Source of the DNA: Pseudocercospora fijiensis CIRAD86
Taxonomy: Eukaryota > Ascomycota > Dothideomycetes > Mycosphaerellales > Mycosphaerellaceae
NCBI RefSeq assembly: GCF_000340215.1
Contig: NW_006921537.1
Coordinates: forward strand, 2,897,685-2,961,684
DNA length: 64,000 bases
Direction of reading: 5' to 3'
The translations under genes were made by a program, and so were the position numbers. Of the stretch, positions 38,506 through 49,840 are shown piece after piece (position 1 is the stretch's first letter; each line of letters starts with the position of its first letter). Below the pieces are notes generated by a model that worked only from the letters and a program-made list of their open reading frames with translations, searched no databases and was not told where the DNA came from.

Positions 38506-39099
38506 GAGAGCGCGTTAACAGATATATATCTATCGCCTCCTTTATAGACTAAAGTAGTTAAGGCGCGGATTGTCTAACCCAAACCTTAATAGCATCTCTA
38601 TATAGGCCGTATCTACTATAAATAGTATATAGGAAGATAATAAGGCGAAGGTCGTATAGAATATAACTTAGTATAGCGTAGGTATAAACTAGTTAGAAAT
38701 CCGGGCAGGCGGTTAGAATAGATAGTATATAGCTACGAGCTAATCTGCCTCGGGATAGTAGGGAGCTATATACGTATATATTACGGGCTTCTAAGCGAGG
38801 CGGTCGTAAGATTAAGTAAAAGGTGCAAGATATAGACTACTTTGCTAGCTAGAAAACGGGTAGATCTTTCGCTATATAGCAAAATAGTTAGTATTTATAT
38901 ATATTAGGTATAGGGACGGTACGTAGTAGGAACGGAGTAATTAAAGTTTATATATATAGTAGCCGGCCTAACGTAGCGAGACGCTCTCTAATATTCGGTA
39001 GCAAAGTATAGGTAAAGTCTATCTACTATTTGCGGTAGTAGGTATAGTAGGCTTCTATCCCTTCTCTACGGCTAAGCCGGCGACATTGTAAACGGAGCT
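38506..39099. other. Non-coding AT-rich DNA with a palindrome pair
   Basis: No gene seen. The rightmost member of the palindrome family is here, as a pair at 38833-38858 and 38867-38895. None were noticed between here and the right end of the window. Confidence 0.5.
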
Positions 39100-40150
39100 C
39101 TAATCTATCGTATATATTAAGAAAATTAGAAGCCGTATCTCTATCTACGTTAAGAGGATTGTCCTAGGTACCTTTCCCTCCTTCGTCGTCTAATGCCGGT
39201 ATATCGGGTTCTACGCTATCGTCTTCTAGCTATAAATCTAGTACTAGTATGTTACTACCCGCTTTAACCCTAGGTTTCCTTAGATGTTTTTTGCGTAAGG
39301 CGCGTAATAGGTGTCTTTTCGGCGCTAGTAAATTACACCCCGTCTTAAAGCCTTAGAGAACGATATAGTCTTTAGGAATGTTAGGTAGGTAGGCCTATAT
39401 CGTACGTTCCTTGCTAGGTTTCGGTTTATAAGCGTCTCTTATAGCGGTAATGTTACTACCGGTAATAAAATCGTAAAGAGCGCTCTTCCTCTTATTAACG
39501 CGACTATTCTAGGCTTCCGCGAGCCTCTTCCGTTTGCCTTGTATCTAGAAGCAATAGGCTTCTTCGAGACTAAGTCTAATCCGAGTAGTAGCTATAATGT
39601 CGGCGAGAATACGTTTAGGTACTAAAAGTAGAGCGCTAAACGGAAGCTAGACAAGCTCCGAGGCTTAAGTAAACTAATCTTCGCCCTAGGCGGCTTCGAT
39701 AATACGGTTACTTACTCGGCAGGAGGCGTCTATAGATGTTCCGAGGACGACGGCGTAATAGATTAGGCCGTACTAGTCGAGGCTTCGAACAAAGGCTTAG
39801 GATATACGGAGTAAAGGATTAGCACTAGTCTCCTAGATCTTGTACTATAGAGCGTACCGCTAGAGTATAGTCGCCCTAATCGAGTTACTCTCGATAGAAT
39901 TACCGATCTATTCGAATATACGCCTAAGTGTGTCTGCCTTCGTAGTTCTAGGTTCGTTAGGTCCGCGTAGGACTTTAAGAGCTATTGCGTTCTCGTCGGT
40001 TAGTTTCTATACTACGAGGAAATCTTTATACTACGCGGGGGTAATAAGATTAAGTCGGGTCGAGACATCTCTATTAGACGCGCGTTATACTTGTAAAGAA
40101 GAAACCTATACTTGTATACAATAAAGGGGCTAGTAATCTGCTATAATAGT
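39100..40150 (-). pseudogene. Unknown ruined gene, minus strand
   Basis: About 340 codons read in one minus frame with only TAA/TAG breaks. Readable parts are KLTDENAIALKVLRGPNEPR, ADTLRRIFE, RILADIIATTRISLSLEEAY, KRKSALYDFITGSNITAIRD and an acidic end DDSVEPDIPALDDEG. The layout (helical N-terminus, basic middle, acidic tail) suggests a soluble, possibly DNA-associated protein, but no family is recognised. The plus-strand 64-codon frame at 39930-40124 is a shadow. Confidence 0.45.
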
Positions 40151-40507
40151 AAGGTAATAGTATAAAGTAACAAGCTACTAATAAAAAGAATAGATTGTCT
40201 AGTAGCTATATTTACGCTAGGATAGATTAGCGAGACTTAGGACGCAAAGGTAGATTGTCTAAACTTTACGTAGGAGCGACGTAAAGGGAGTCGTATATAA
40301 ACAATACGTAGGTATATAACCGACTCTTAGGGGCAACGAGAAGAAACGGCTACGGGCGAATTCTGCGGCCGTAGGCGAGGTCTACTAATAGAAAGCAAAC
40401 GTTTTAGTACAAACATTCTAATGTCCCTATTTAGTGTTTAGAGGACGTACGGCCGCGCCTACGCTATATACTCGAACATTGTAATACTAGAATGTTTAGC
40501 TCTAGGA

Positions 40508-41635
40508 TCTAGTTATAGCTAATTAGCCCGCGGCCCTTACTATATCGCTAGTTATAGCTAATTAGCCTAACGCGGGCATAGTCGAGATACGACTTAGAAT
40601 GCGACCGCCTTCTTATTTAGCTCGTAATATATATAGGCGGCCTACGAGTAGGCGCGAGAATATATTCTTTTATACCTTCGATATTATAATATCGAATAAA
40701 TAGAGAATAGTTCTATAAGGGAGGCGATAAATAGTAAATAGGGCTCGTTAACGTCGCGCGCGAGAGCGAGCGTTCCTATCGCTAGTTATAGCTAATTAGC
40801 CCGACGCGGGCGTAGTCGAGATACGACTAAGAATACAACCGCCTTCTTATTTAGCTCGTAATATATATAGGTAGCCTACGAGTAGGCGCGAGAATATATT
40901 CTTTTATACCTTCGATATTATAATATCGAATAAATAGAGAATAGTTCTATAAGGGAGGCGATAAATAGTAAATAGAGCTCGTCGACGTCGCGCGCGAGAG
41001 CGAGCGTTCCTATCGCTAGTTATAGCTAATTAGCCCGCGGCCCTTACTATATCGCTAGTTATAGCTAATTAGCCCGACGCGGGTATAGTCGAGATACGAC
41101 TTAGAATGCGACCGCCTTCTTATTTAGCTCGTAATATATATAGGTAGCCTACGAGTAGGCGCGAGAATATATTCTTTTATACCTTCGATATTATAATATC
41201 GAATAAATAGAGAATAGTTCTATAAGGGAGGCGATAAATAGTAAATAGAGCTCGTCGACGTCGCGCGCGAGAGCGAGCGTTCCTATCGCTAGTTATAGCT
41301 AATTAGCCCGCGGCCCTTACTATATTGCTAGTTATAGCTAATTAGCCCGACGCGGACGTAGTCGAGATACGACTTAGAATGCGACCGCCTTCTTATTTAG
41401 CTCGTAATATATATAGGCGGCCTACGAGTAGGCGCGAGAATATATTCTTTTATACCTTCGATATTATAATATCGAATAAATAGAGAATAGTTCTATAAGG
41501 GAGGCGATAAATAGTAAACGGGGCTCGTTAACGTCGCGCGCGAGGGCGAGCGTTCCTATCGCTAGTTATAGCTAATTAGCCCGCGGCCCTTACTATATCG
41601 CTAGTTATAGCTAATTAGCCCGACGCCCGCGCCCT
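40508..41635. repeat. Satellite array of 234-bp and 39-bp units
   Basis: Starts of the recurring motif GCTAGTTATAGCTAATTAGC fall at 40508 (first base differs), 40547, 40781, 41015, 41054, 41288, 41327, 41561 and 41600. Spacings are 39, 234, 234, 39, 234, 39, 234 and 39 bp. The four long units are nearly identical and each contains a perfect 20-bp palindrome, TTCGATATTATAATATCGAA. They also hold CGCGCGCGAG-rich stretches that have kept CpG. The array is bordered by a telomere-like tract at 41655. Confidence 0.93.
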
Positions 41636-41654
41636 ATAGTACGCCTACTATACG

Positions 41655-41672
41655 CCTAACCCTAACCCTAAA
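41655..41672. repeat. Interstitial telomere-like CCCTAA tract
   Basis: The sequence CCTAACCCTAACCCTAAA is nearly three CCCTAA units, the usual telomere repeat of filamentous fungi. It lies 20 bp beyond the satellite and just before a truncated gypsy element. Chance is possible at this length. Confidence 0.6.
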
Positions 41673-41689
41673 GTGCCCTATAGTATTAA

Positions 41690-44130
41690 CTAAGCTTACT
41701 AAGACTAAAGCAAACCCTTCTAGAGAGTTTAAATAGACTAACAAAATATAAGCCGCTTTTAACGGTCTAAAGTAACGCTTTACTAAAGTCCCCTTATTAT
41801 ACTATTTCGTACTAAGTAAGTAGATCCGAATTAAGACTAACGCTTTATAGTTCGCTATATTAGCTATTATATTATAATAGGCTAATAATACCTATTAGTA
41901 CCTAATTACCTTCTTCTTATAAAAGATAATCGATATAGAGCGTCGCTACGAGACCTACGAGTAAGAGCTCTTAGTAATCGTTAAACCCTTTAAGTATTAG
42001 CGCTACTATCTCGATAGTGCTTAGTATACAATTTAGGTCTATATAGACTATAACAACCTTCGTAGAATTACGAAGGTTACTAGGGTTATAGGTCGATAGG
42101 CTAGATAGGCCGTCTACCTCGCCGGGTTCGATTTTAATATACTATATCGGCTAGGCGTAAGTAACTCTACTAATAGCCTATCGAGGCGACCTAATTACGA
42201 TAGCGAGACTTAGTATATTAATTTATTGTTTCTAACCCTATAGTATAAGATTGCTATAGCCCGTATTATTAATAAGCAAGCGTAGGATAAGCGGACTTCC
42301 GGACCCCGCGGTAGTAATAAATACTATAGTAGAGTTATTGTTCTTCTAGTATACGTTAGAAAGGACGTAGATCGCTTAAGCTATAATAACTCGATTAAAG
42401 ACATTGCTATCTATAGTAATAGCTTATATAGCGATAGTACTATAGAAGAGGTTATAGTAGTTCCGGCTACTAGTACTATTAGATATATATAATACGTACC
42501 TCGTTTAATAGCGAGGGTACTATTAAATAACCTTATAAATAGGGATAGTTAATTGTTTATAGATAAGCTATTACGGACTTAGTAGAGGGACGCCTTTACT
42601 ATTAAACGTATTAATAGGCTTATAAGTAGGCGAGCGACTCGATATAGTAAGAGTAATAGTTAGTCGATCGACGATAAAGGTTACTTAAAGTTTAAAGGCA
42701 GATACTATATCCCCGCTAAACAATCGATTAGACAAGAGCTTTTAAAGCGACACTATAATAGTAAGCTTGCTAGTTACTATAGTATAGAGAGGTCGTACGA
42801 GCTACTATCGCGTATATACTACTAGCCGAATAGTAAACGGTATATAAAAGAATATATATAGGCCTACGTAGTATACTAGCGTATTAAAGTACTAAAGCAC
42901 TTGCTATTTAGCGAGCTGTCTTTACTTCCTATTCCTAGGAAGCTATTCGTAGAGCTTATAGAAGATTTTATTATAGGCCTTCCTCCTACTAGGCGTAGGG
43001 GTAGCAAGGATATATATAATACTATCCTTATTATAGTAGATCGATTTACTAAAGGCGCTCGATATATCCTAGCGCGGAAGGATTAGACTACTATTAATAT
43101 AGTAGAAGCGCTATAGAACAATATCTTCTATACCTATTAGGGAATCCCTAAAGGGATAGTATCTAATCGTAGATCGATACTAATATCGCACTATTAGAGC
43201 GAAATATACCTATAGCTAAGACTAAAGCATCGGCTATTAATAGCCTTCTATCTATAGACTAACGGTTAAATAGAGAGGCAGAATGCTACCCTATAGTAGT
43301 ACCTACGCAGTTATATTAATAAGAACCCCGAGGATTAGGTTAACCTCCTACAACCTATAGAATTCGTATATAATAATAGTATACACTTATTAACTAAGGT
43401 TTCGCTATATATAGCTATAATAGGCTAAAACGTAGCCTTACTATAAGACCTACTAACGCTCGAGGCCGAGCGTAAGGAAAGGGAAGCGCGTTAAGTACTA
43501 GAGACACTAGCGGCAATAGAACGTATCTAGAAGATACGAGAAATCTGTGCTAGGATAGCTAAGAAGCTGGTAAAGGCTTAAGAGTACTAAAAGACCTGCT
43601 ACGATAAGCGCTATATACCGATAACCTTTAAACAAGGCGATATAGTTATACTTAGTATAAAGAACCTCCGTATCCGTAAACACCTATTACCTAATAGCAA
43701 AACAAGGCCTAAGCTCGTACTAAGATACATTAGCCTATTCCGTATTCGAGAGGCTAAGGGTATACAGGCCTACTAGTTATAGCTTCTACCCTATTACACT
43801 ATCTATAATATCTTCTATATATCCCTCCTTAAACCGTACTATTAGCGCGAAGGCGATAAAGCGCCTACTAAGTTAGAAGAAGTCTTAGCCGATAGTAAAG
43901 AGCTATAGTCTATAGAGCATATACTAAAGTATCGGACTGGATAAGGTAAGAAGGAGTACCTCCTAAGATAGTAAGGCTATTTACCTAAATAGGACTCGTA
44001 GGAGGCTAAAGACTCTTTTAAAGATATAACTAAGTTATTAGACGAGTATTAGACTAGTGTAAAGAACAAGAAGAAGGCTAAGAGGCTATAATGTTACTAT
44101 TAGGGCCTAGAACTAATACTACCCCCGGGG
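41690..44130 (+). pseudogene. pol 3' half: RNase H, integrase, chromodomain
   Basis: RNase H is at about 41800-42200 (RIETNA-like start, then RRYETYE-ELL and YIDYNNL, ending LSRRPNYDS). Integrase runs from about 42720: a His-containing ELLKRHY segment, FVELIEDFIIGLPP at 42940-42990 with the first acidic residue, and IVSNRRS near 43160, where the second catalytic Asp has become Asn. The chromodomain is at about 43870-43990 (SIEHILKYRTG-GKKEYLLR) and would target histone marks in chromoviruses. Gln and Trp codons are mostly TAG/TAA. Confidence 0.87.
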
Positions 44131-44138
44131 TATTATTA
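44114..44138. repeat. CCCCGGGG-core palindrome at the pol 3' end
   Basis: Palindrome with core ACTACCCCCGGGGTATT. In the chromodomain element the reading frame runs into it and ends on the TAG it contains. Confidence 0.8.
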
Positions 44139-45307
44139 GCTAACTAATTAGAGGCAAGCAATTGTTAGTAATAAAGATAATAAGACTAAACTACTATAGC
44201 GAACGCGTACTAAGTATTAATAAACGCGCTATAACTATTAACTAATCGCCTACTCTTTTAAAGAATCTACCTCTTTACTAGCGCAACCTATAAGATCCTT
44301 CTCTTAACGCTAAATCGCGAGGACGACGCGCGCGCGCGTAAATAGTAATAATAATAATAATAACGGCGTCGCGCCTATACTAAAGAGCGGTACGGCCGGC
44401 GCGGCTATATTAGTAATAGTATTACGGAGTATATTATTAGTCGAAGAAGGAAATCGGAAGTAAGGTAAAGTTAGCGCTAAGACGACTAGCGCCGCTATTA
44501 TTAATATTACCTACTCGCTACTATTACTAACCTTACCTATTATCGCTACTATATCTATAAAGACAACCTTACCTATACTAACTAGGTTAAAGGGGTTAAG
44601 CCGTTCGAAGGACTTAGAGACTAAAAAGGTTAAGCGACTAATAGGCTAACTAAGGGCAAAACTATAGAGCTAAGTTAGCTAGGGTCAATCTTACGGATAA
44701 TAGGTTACTCCTCGATCTTTCCGACCCTTTAAGCGAGGCGAACCTTAACTATTACACTTATAATAGCCTTTACTTATAGAAACTAGACGAGCTGTGTTTT
44801 TTCTAAAAGGATAAGATAAGATTAACAATTAAAGGCTACTAAACCTAACTAATTAGGGCTAGTAAAACTACGATAGTAAATAATAGTCCTCGTAATAATA
44901 AGAACAATCCCTCGGAACGGACAACCCTCGGAAGCGGACATTACTAGGTCTTTTAGAGTAGACGTAAAGAACTCGGAACGATATTACTTAGAGCGGAGGC
45001 AGTGCTATAATACCTCGTACGTCTACCTATTATAGTAGGGAAGACGCGCTCGTATTATAATTAGTCGATAGTCCTTAATTCTTATAGATATATATTACTT
45101 TATAGGTTGTTATATATAGGGATAGCGTAGTTAGAGTTAGATATTGTATTAGAAGGTAAGGTTTAATATAGTTATATAATTAGGTAGTTAAGTGTTTAAT
45201 TTAGCGCGAGCTAAGTAGCTTATTAGACTTGCTAAGTTAGTAGTAATAGAGGTTGAGATTAGAATAAAGACCGGCTACGAGGGCGCGGCCTTTAGAAGGG
45301 AAGCGTA
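44139..45307. other. AT-rich DNA, no gene recognised
   Basis: RIP-skewed sequence with a TAA/AAT microsatellite at about 44345-44364 and short CG-rich runs (CGCGCGCGCG near 44330). No coherent long frame was followed. Confidence 0.5.
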
Positions 45308-45634
45308 TATTAGGACTAAAGAGGTTATACGTAATTAGTATATAACCGGGCTCGAGTAAAGCTAGGGTCTTAATGCCTTAGGTAGGGCTTAGCGCTTAGC
45401 AGTAGGCTAACTTACCTACCTTCCTCCCTCTCCTTCTAGCTCCTTATCGAATACTACCTATACCTACTACTACCCTATCTACCTACTAATATAACCCTTC
45501 TTATAAGGAGGAGAAGGAGGAAGGCAGGCTAGACATCGTAGCGATAAGCGATAAGCCCTACCTAAGGCACTAAGACCCTAGCTTTACTTAGCCTAGTTAT
45601 ATACTAATTACGTATAGCCTCTTTAGCCCTAATA
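45308..45634. repeat. Foldback element of about 327 bp
   Basis: Two long inverted arms, about 45308-45455 and 45510-45634, with outer ends TATTAGGACTAAAGAGG and CCTCTTTAGCCCTAATA. They pair over at least 85 bp with few mismatches, and a purine/pyrimidine-rich inner part pairs less perfectly. The loop is about 60 bp. Size and layout fit a MITE or foldback element without coding capacity. Confidence 0.85.
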
Positions 45635-46058
45635 GCGATAACGAAAAGAAATAGAGCGGAGATAGAAGGCGATACTAGATTAAGAAGCGGAAACGTATAT
45701 AGGCTTAGAGTAGCTTTAAGAAGACGAAGCGTTTATATAGAAGGTAATATAGCTAGTATATATAGCTAGTATATATCCCTAATATATTTCGAATTCCTAG
45801 GACCTAAATAGACTAGTTGCTATAGCAACCTTCCCCGCTTACCTACGGACTATTTCTAATTCTCTATTCGCTTTTTCTCTCTTTCTTTCCTTTCCCTATA
45901 TTCTTAAAAACAAATATACCTTAAGGATTCGGCTTTTCGGGCCTTCCTAAGCCGGCCGCTTTCCTTTCTTTAAGCTACTATCCTTTATACGAATCTAATA
46001 ATAACCTACTAAGACGGTTAAATAGAAGACTATTTAATCTAGAAGGTAAGAAGTATAA
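45635..46058. other. Leader region upstream of the H3-like gene
   Basis: Non-coding, with a marked pyrimidine run (TTTTTCTCTCTTTCTTTCC near 45870-45890) of the kind common in fungal promoters. No defined box can be assigned. Confidence 0.4.
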
Positions 46059-46627
46059 ATGTCTCCTTACGATTATAGGCTTATTAATTTTCTAGGTCCT
46101 AGCGATATATCCTCGTCGTCTAAACGCGTATAAGGATACCTTTAGAGCCTAAAGGGTAAGGCTAAAGCAAGCTAAGTATAGGGAGACTATAGCGAGAACG
46201 AGATATCGGAAGAGTAAGACTCTCTAGAGTATATACGAAGGAAGGGGGTTCCTCGGAAAATAGTACTAAAAAATAAGAAGGCTTTAGGTAGATAGGAGAA
46301 GGCTAAAAAGAGTAGGCAAATAAAGGCTATTACGAAGAAAAGTTATCTTTCTATTAAAAAAAAGGGTATAAGGCAGGACTCGACAATAAAGAAGCGGCGC
46401 TTTAAACTAGATACTATTGCCTTTCGCTAAATCCGGCTATTCTAAAACAAAAGAGGGACCGAGCTTTTAATCCCTAAGACTCCCTTCTAGCGACTCGTCT
46501 AGGAAATTATATTAGATTTTCGGTCTAGTATACGATTTACGGCTAAGGCGATTAGTACTCTTTAGGAAGCTACGGAGGCATTTCTCGTAATCGAGCTTAA
46601 GCTTTTAAACCTCCTTACTATCTATAC
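46059..46627 (+). pseudogene. Histone H3/CENP-A-like protein, 5' part (split by gypsy copy 2)
   Basis: From an ATG at 46059 a single frame runs to 46627. After a basic tail of about 110 codons the H3 fold begins: RRFKLDTIAFR, then RGTELLIPKTPF, then LVQEI after one stop, then EATEAFLV and NLLTIYT. Gln positions that are invariant in H3 (the YQK, PFQRL and ALQEA boxes) are now TAA/TAG, so the resemblance survives RIP. The frame is cut after the first two bases of a Thr codon by the LTR and resumes at 54207. The tail is unlike canonical H3 and is longer. EAFLV and LLTIYT resemble CENP-A, but loop 1 has H3 length, so the class is undecided. Confidence 0.85.
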
Positions 46628-46758
46628 TATTAGCTAGTAACCGGCCCTATATACCTAGGCTAAGTTTTAAGCCTATATAAGAGGCCTCCTTCTGTATTAT
46701 AGATAGAGCACTAACCTCGTATAGTACATTGTTTATATTACACTTCTATAATGCCTAT
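46628..46758 (+). repeat. 5' LTR of gypsy copy 2, partial (runs into gap)
   Basis: Matches the first 131 bp of the 3' LTR almost base for base, beginning TATTAGCTAGTAACCGGCCC. The remaining part is hidden by the run of N. Confidence 0.88.
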
Positions 46759-47141
46759 NNNNNNNNNNNNNNNNNNNNNNNNNNNNNNNNNNNNNNNNNN
46801 NNNNNNNNNNNNNNNNNNNNNNNNNNNNNNNNNNNNNNNNNNNNNNNNNNNNNNNNNNNNNNNNNNNNNNNNNNNNNNNNNNNNNNNNNNNNNNNNNNNN
46901 NNNNNNNNNNNNNNNNNNNNNNNNNNNNNNNNNNNNNNNNNNNNNNNNNNNNNNNNNNNNNNNNNNNNNNNNNNNNNNNNNNNNNNNNNNNNNNNNNNNN
47001 NNNNNNNNNNNNNNNNNNNNNNNNNNNNNNNNNNNNNNNNNNNNNNNNNNNNNNNNNNNNNNNNNNNNNNNNNNNNNNNNNNNNNNNNNNNNNNNNNNNN
47101 NNNNNNNNNNNNNNNNNNNNNNNNNNNNNNNNNNNNNNNNN
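46759..47141. other. Assembly gap, 383 N
   Basis: No sequence. By comparison with copy 1 it should hold the rest of the 5' LTR and the first part of the leader, about 330 bp, close to the 383 N given. Frames drawn through it are meaningless. Confidence 0.95.
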
Positions 47142-47800
47142 ACCCCGAAAAGCTATAAACCCTTAGGACTATTATAGCTTAGGGCCTAGTCTATAACTAT
47201 AGCTAGCTTCTAAGGACTCGGCTCCGGATCGAAGACCTATTTAGTACCGCTTACTCGAGATAAGCCCTACCTAAGGAGGAGATAGACTAATTACCTATCG
47301 GCCTTACTTAGTTTGCTAAGACTATTAATAGATAGCAAATACTAGATAGTAGGTCGGATAGCTAGGGAGTCCCCTATTAATCGGGTAGGGCGTTCCTAGA
47401 TTCGTAGCCTCGCTTAGATAGTACTTAGCCTTCTACTAGAAAAAGAAGGCTACTACCCCCCTACCTAGCTAAAGGAGATACGAGCTAGTTTCTAGGATCT
47501 AGGTATAAATAGAGATTGTAGTCTCTCCCTCCGAGCGGCTTTTGTCTAAAATCTACTAAACTTAGCTCCTAGAAGTAGTTAGGGCGACCTCTAGGAGGCT
47601 AAATCCTAATACTACCCCGGGGTTAATACTAGGAGAAACAGCCTAATATACTATTCTCTCGCGTAGCAACATTGTAACAAACTAAGTAAACTAAATATAC
47701 TAAAAACACATTTATATAGCATTTTATTTTAACTTTATATAGCATTCTATTTGAACTATTTTAACTATTTTATAACAATCGAATAAGCTCTAGCTCTAGC
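47142..47800 (+). other. Leader of gypsy copy 2
   Basis: Matches 6.84-7.33 kb of copy 1 in reverse complement, including CTTCTACTAGAAAAAGAAGG. It contains the CCCCGGGG palindrome at 47607-47631 just before gag. No coding function seen. Confidence 0.8.
47607..47631. repeat. CCCCGGGG-core palindrome, leader/gag junction of copy 2
   Basis: Positional equivalent of 6837-6861 in copy 1. Confidence 0.8.
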
Positions 47801-49840
47801 GAAAACGAGCATTAAGAATTAGCGGAATCCTCTAAATCCGAAAACGCCCCTAATCCTATTAACAAAGAAATCAGACGGCGACTAGTTAAGATAAGCGAGC
47901 CTCCTATGCCCTCTACGCTAGAGGCGCTCTATAATGTTATTATAAAAATAATAGAGAAGTAGACTAAACTTCTCCGTTAAAACAAGCGTCGCCCGCTAGA
48001 ACTAGGGAGTACTACAAACCCCTTATTCGAAGGGTAGAACGCTATAGCATATATAGAGCGTTTTAAGGAAGGCCTAATTAAGTACGAGCTCGATAGAGAG
48101 TCCGACTAGTATAAGATCCGGTCCCTTACGAGGACTACTAGTACTAAGCTTTAGGTTAAAGATCGCATCCTTTAGCGATAAGCGATAGTTAATATACCTC
48201 TCTAGCGTGTTATTAATAACCCTATAGTAAGACAAGAAATCCTTTACGTAGTTTACGACGAGCTTAGCTACCGGGTAGCGGAGGGCACCTTCGATATCCT
48301 TCGTCGGCAGTACTAGTAGGATAGCGTATAGGCTAATGTCTCTCGCTACTATAAGAGCTGTCCTAAGTGCAATTTTAGGAATAGCTACCGTTAGCTAGGC
48401 GAGCTATATATCCCCGCTACCTAGTTAGTTAGTAAGCGATAGTACGGTAATAGGGTTTATCTAAGCCGGAATAATAGCCTTTATATTATTTAGGAAGGTC
48501 TTTCTCGATAGCCTAAAGCCTATTATTTCCGCAAGGGCTATAGTACTATTAACGCCTATAATATAGCTACCTTCCTATTTAAGGACCTATTCTACCGATA
48601 GGGTACGCCCTATAAAATTATCTTAGATAACGCTACGACTAATATAGCTAAAGAAGTTTAAGCACTACTTACTTCGTATAGGGCGAAGAACGTTCGTATC
48701 TCCCCGTACTATCCCTAATCTAATGCTATCGTTAAGCGCGGCTATCGGTCTTTAATCGATACCTTATCTAAGCTAACTAATAGTAGTAATAGGTTAGTCG
48801 GAATCTCTACCTACGTCCTAGCCCTTCTCTAAGCAGACCGAACGACTATTATCGATACTACTAGACTTATACTAGTAGAGCTTATAATTAGAAGAGACGC
48901 TATTCTTCCGAGCGTAGCTATCGGTCTTTAATCGATGCCTTATCTAAGCTAACTAATAGTAGTAATAGGTTAGTCGCGATCTCTACCTACGTCCTAGCCC
49001 TTCTCTAGGTAGACCGAACGACTATTATCGATACTACTAGACTTATACTAGCGAAGCTTATAATTAGGAGAGACGCTATTCTTCCGATTAAGTTGTCCTA
49101 CCGTACGTATAGCGTTTACGACTAGAGGTCTGTTCGTACTAGAGCAGATCTTCTTACCCTATACGCTAAGGCTCTTAAGGATATAACTACTACTTCTTAG
49201 GAGGGACTTGCTCGATAACGTCGCCTTCGTAAAGAGGCTAAGTAGTATTTCGATAACTATAATACTATTAATTAGGAACCTCTAAAGGTTAGCGATATAG
49301 TTCTTCTATACCGGTCGGAGCTAGAGTATAGTTACTTCTATAAGCTAGCCTTTAAATAGAAAGGGCCTTATAGAGTATAGGAGGTCCTTTACGATAGTTC
49401 TACGTACCGTCTTTAGGAACTTAATAGTGCTACCTTGAAGCACTCGTACCCCCGGGCTAACCTAAAGAAGGTCGTCGAATTAAGAGAGCCTACCTACCCT
49501 CCCCCGACCGAGGAAGAAGTTAGTACCTCTATAGACCCTCTACCGACCTTAGATACCTACCGGGAGGAGGATCCTACCGCGATTATAGATCCTATTCTAC
49601 CTAATAACTATACGCATCCCTAGATACGTCTTAGTAAGCTATTAGGAATAACTTATAAATAAAGGGAGGGTTATATACGTATTAATTACGCGTAGAGTAT
49701 TTCCGATATTAATTCCGATAGTGAACTAGACTTCTAGCTATCTAACTCTAACTCCGAGGAGGAACTCGACTAGTCTAGCGACGAAGACCGCCTAGAATTA
49801 TAGGTATTAAACGACCCCGACCCCGAGACTAAATAATTAC
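47800..49840 (+). pseudogene. Deleted gag-integrase frame of gypsy copy 2
   Basis: The gag part (about 47800-48157) matches copy 1 gag and joins directly to integrase sequence (from about 48164; CPKC half-site near 48360, core near 48480-48720). A 176-bp tandem duplication at 48735-49086 adds a frameshift. The C-terminal part, stop-free at 49435-49623, has a Pro/Glu-rich segment YPPPTEEEVSTSIDPLPTLD that copy 1 encodes at its left edge. It ends in an acidic run near 49840. Protease, RT and RNase H are absent. Confidence 0.82.
48735..49086. repeat. 176-bp tandem duplication inside integrase
   Basis: GCTATCGGTC starts at 48741 and again at 48917; the copies end at 48910 and 49086 with CTATTCTTCCG. 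They differ at a handful of C/T or G/A sites. The period is not a multiple of three, so it shifts the frame. Confidence 0.9.

Larger units (their letters stand above)
41680..44138 (+). mobile_element. Chromodomain gypsy element, 3' half only
   Basis: Plus-strand fragment with the end of reverse transcriptase/RNase H, integrase and chromodomain. It lacks gag, protease, most of RT and any recognised LTR. Its left end abuts the telomere-like tract and its right end is a CCCCGGGG palindrome at 44114-44138. It differs in sequence from copies 1 and 2 and is a separate family. Confidence 0.85.

Noticed and set aside
7792..39000. Starship-type giant transposon
   Set aside because: No DUF3435 tyrosine-recombinase captain or terminal repeats were seen; only SNF2-like and unknown genes.
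40508..41635. CRISPR-like regular repeats
   Set aside because: The spacers between the 20-bp motifs are themselves near-identical, the host is a fungus and no cas genes exist; it is a satellite.
46729..47166. Long open frames across the N run
   Set aside because: They are made of unknown bases; the real content is LTR and leader.
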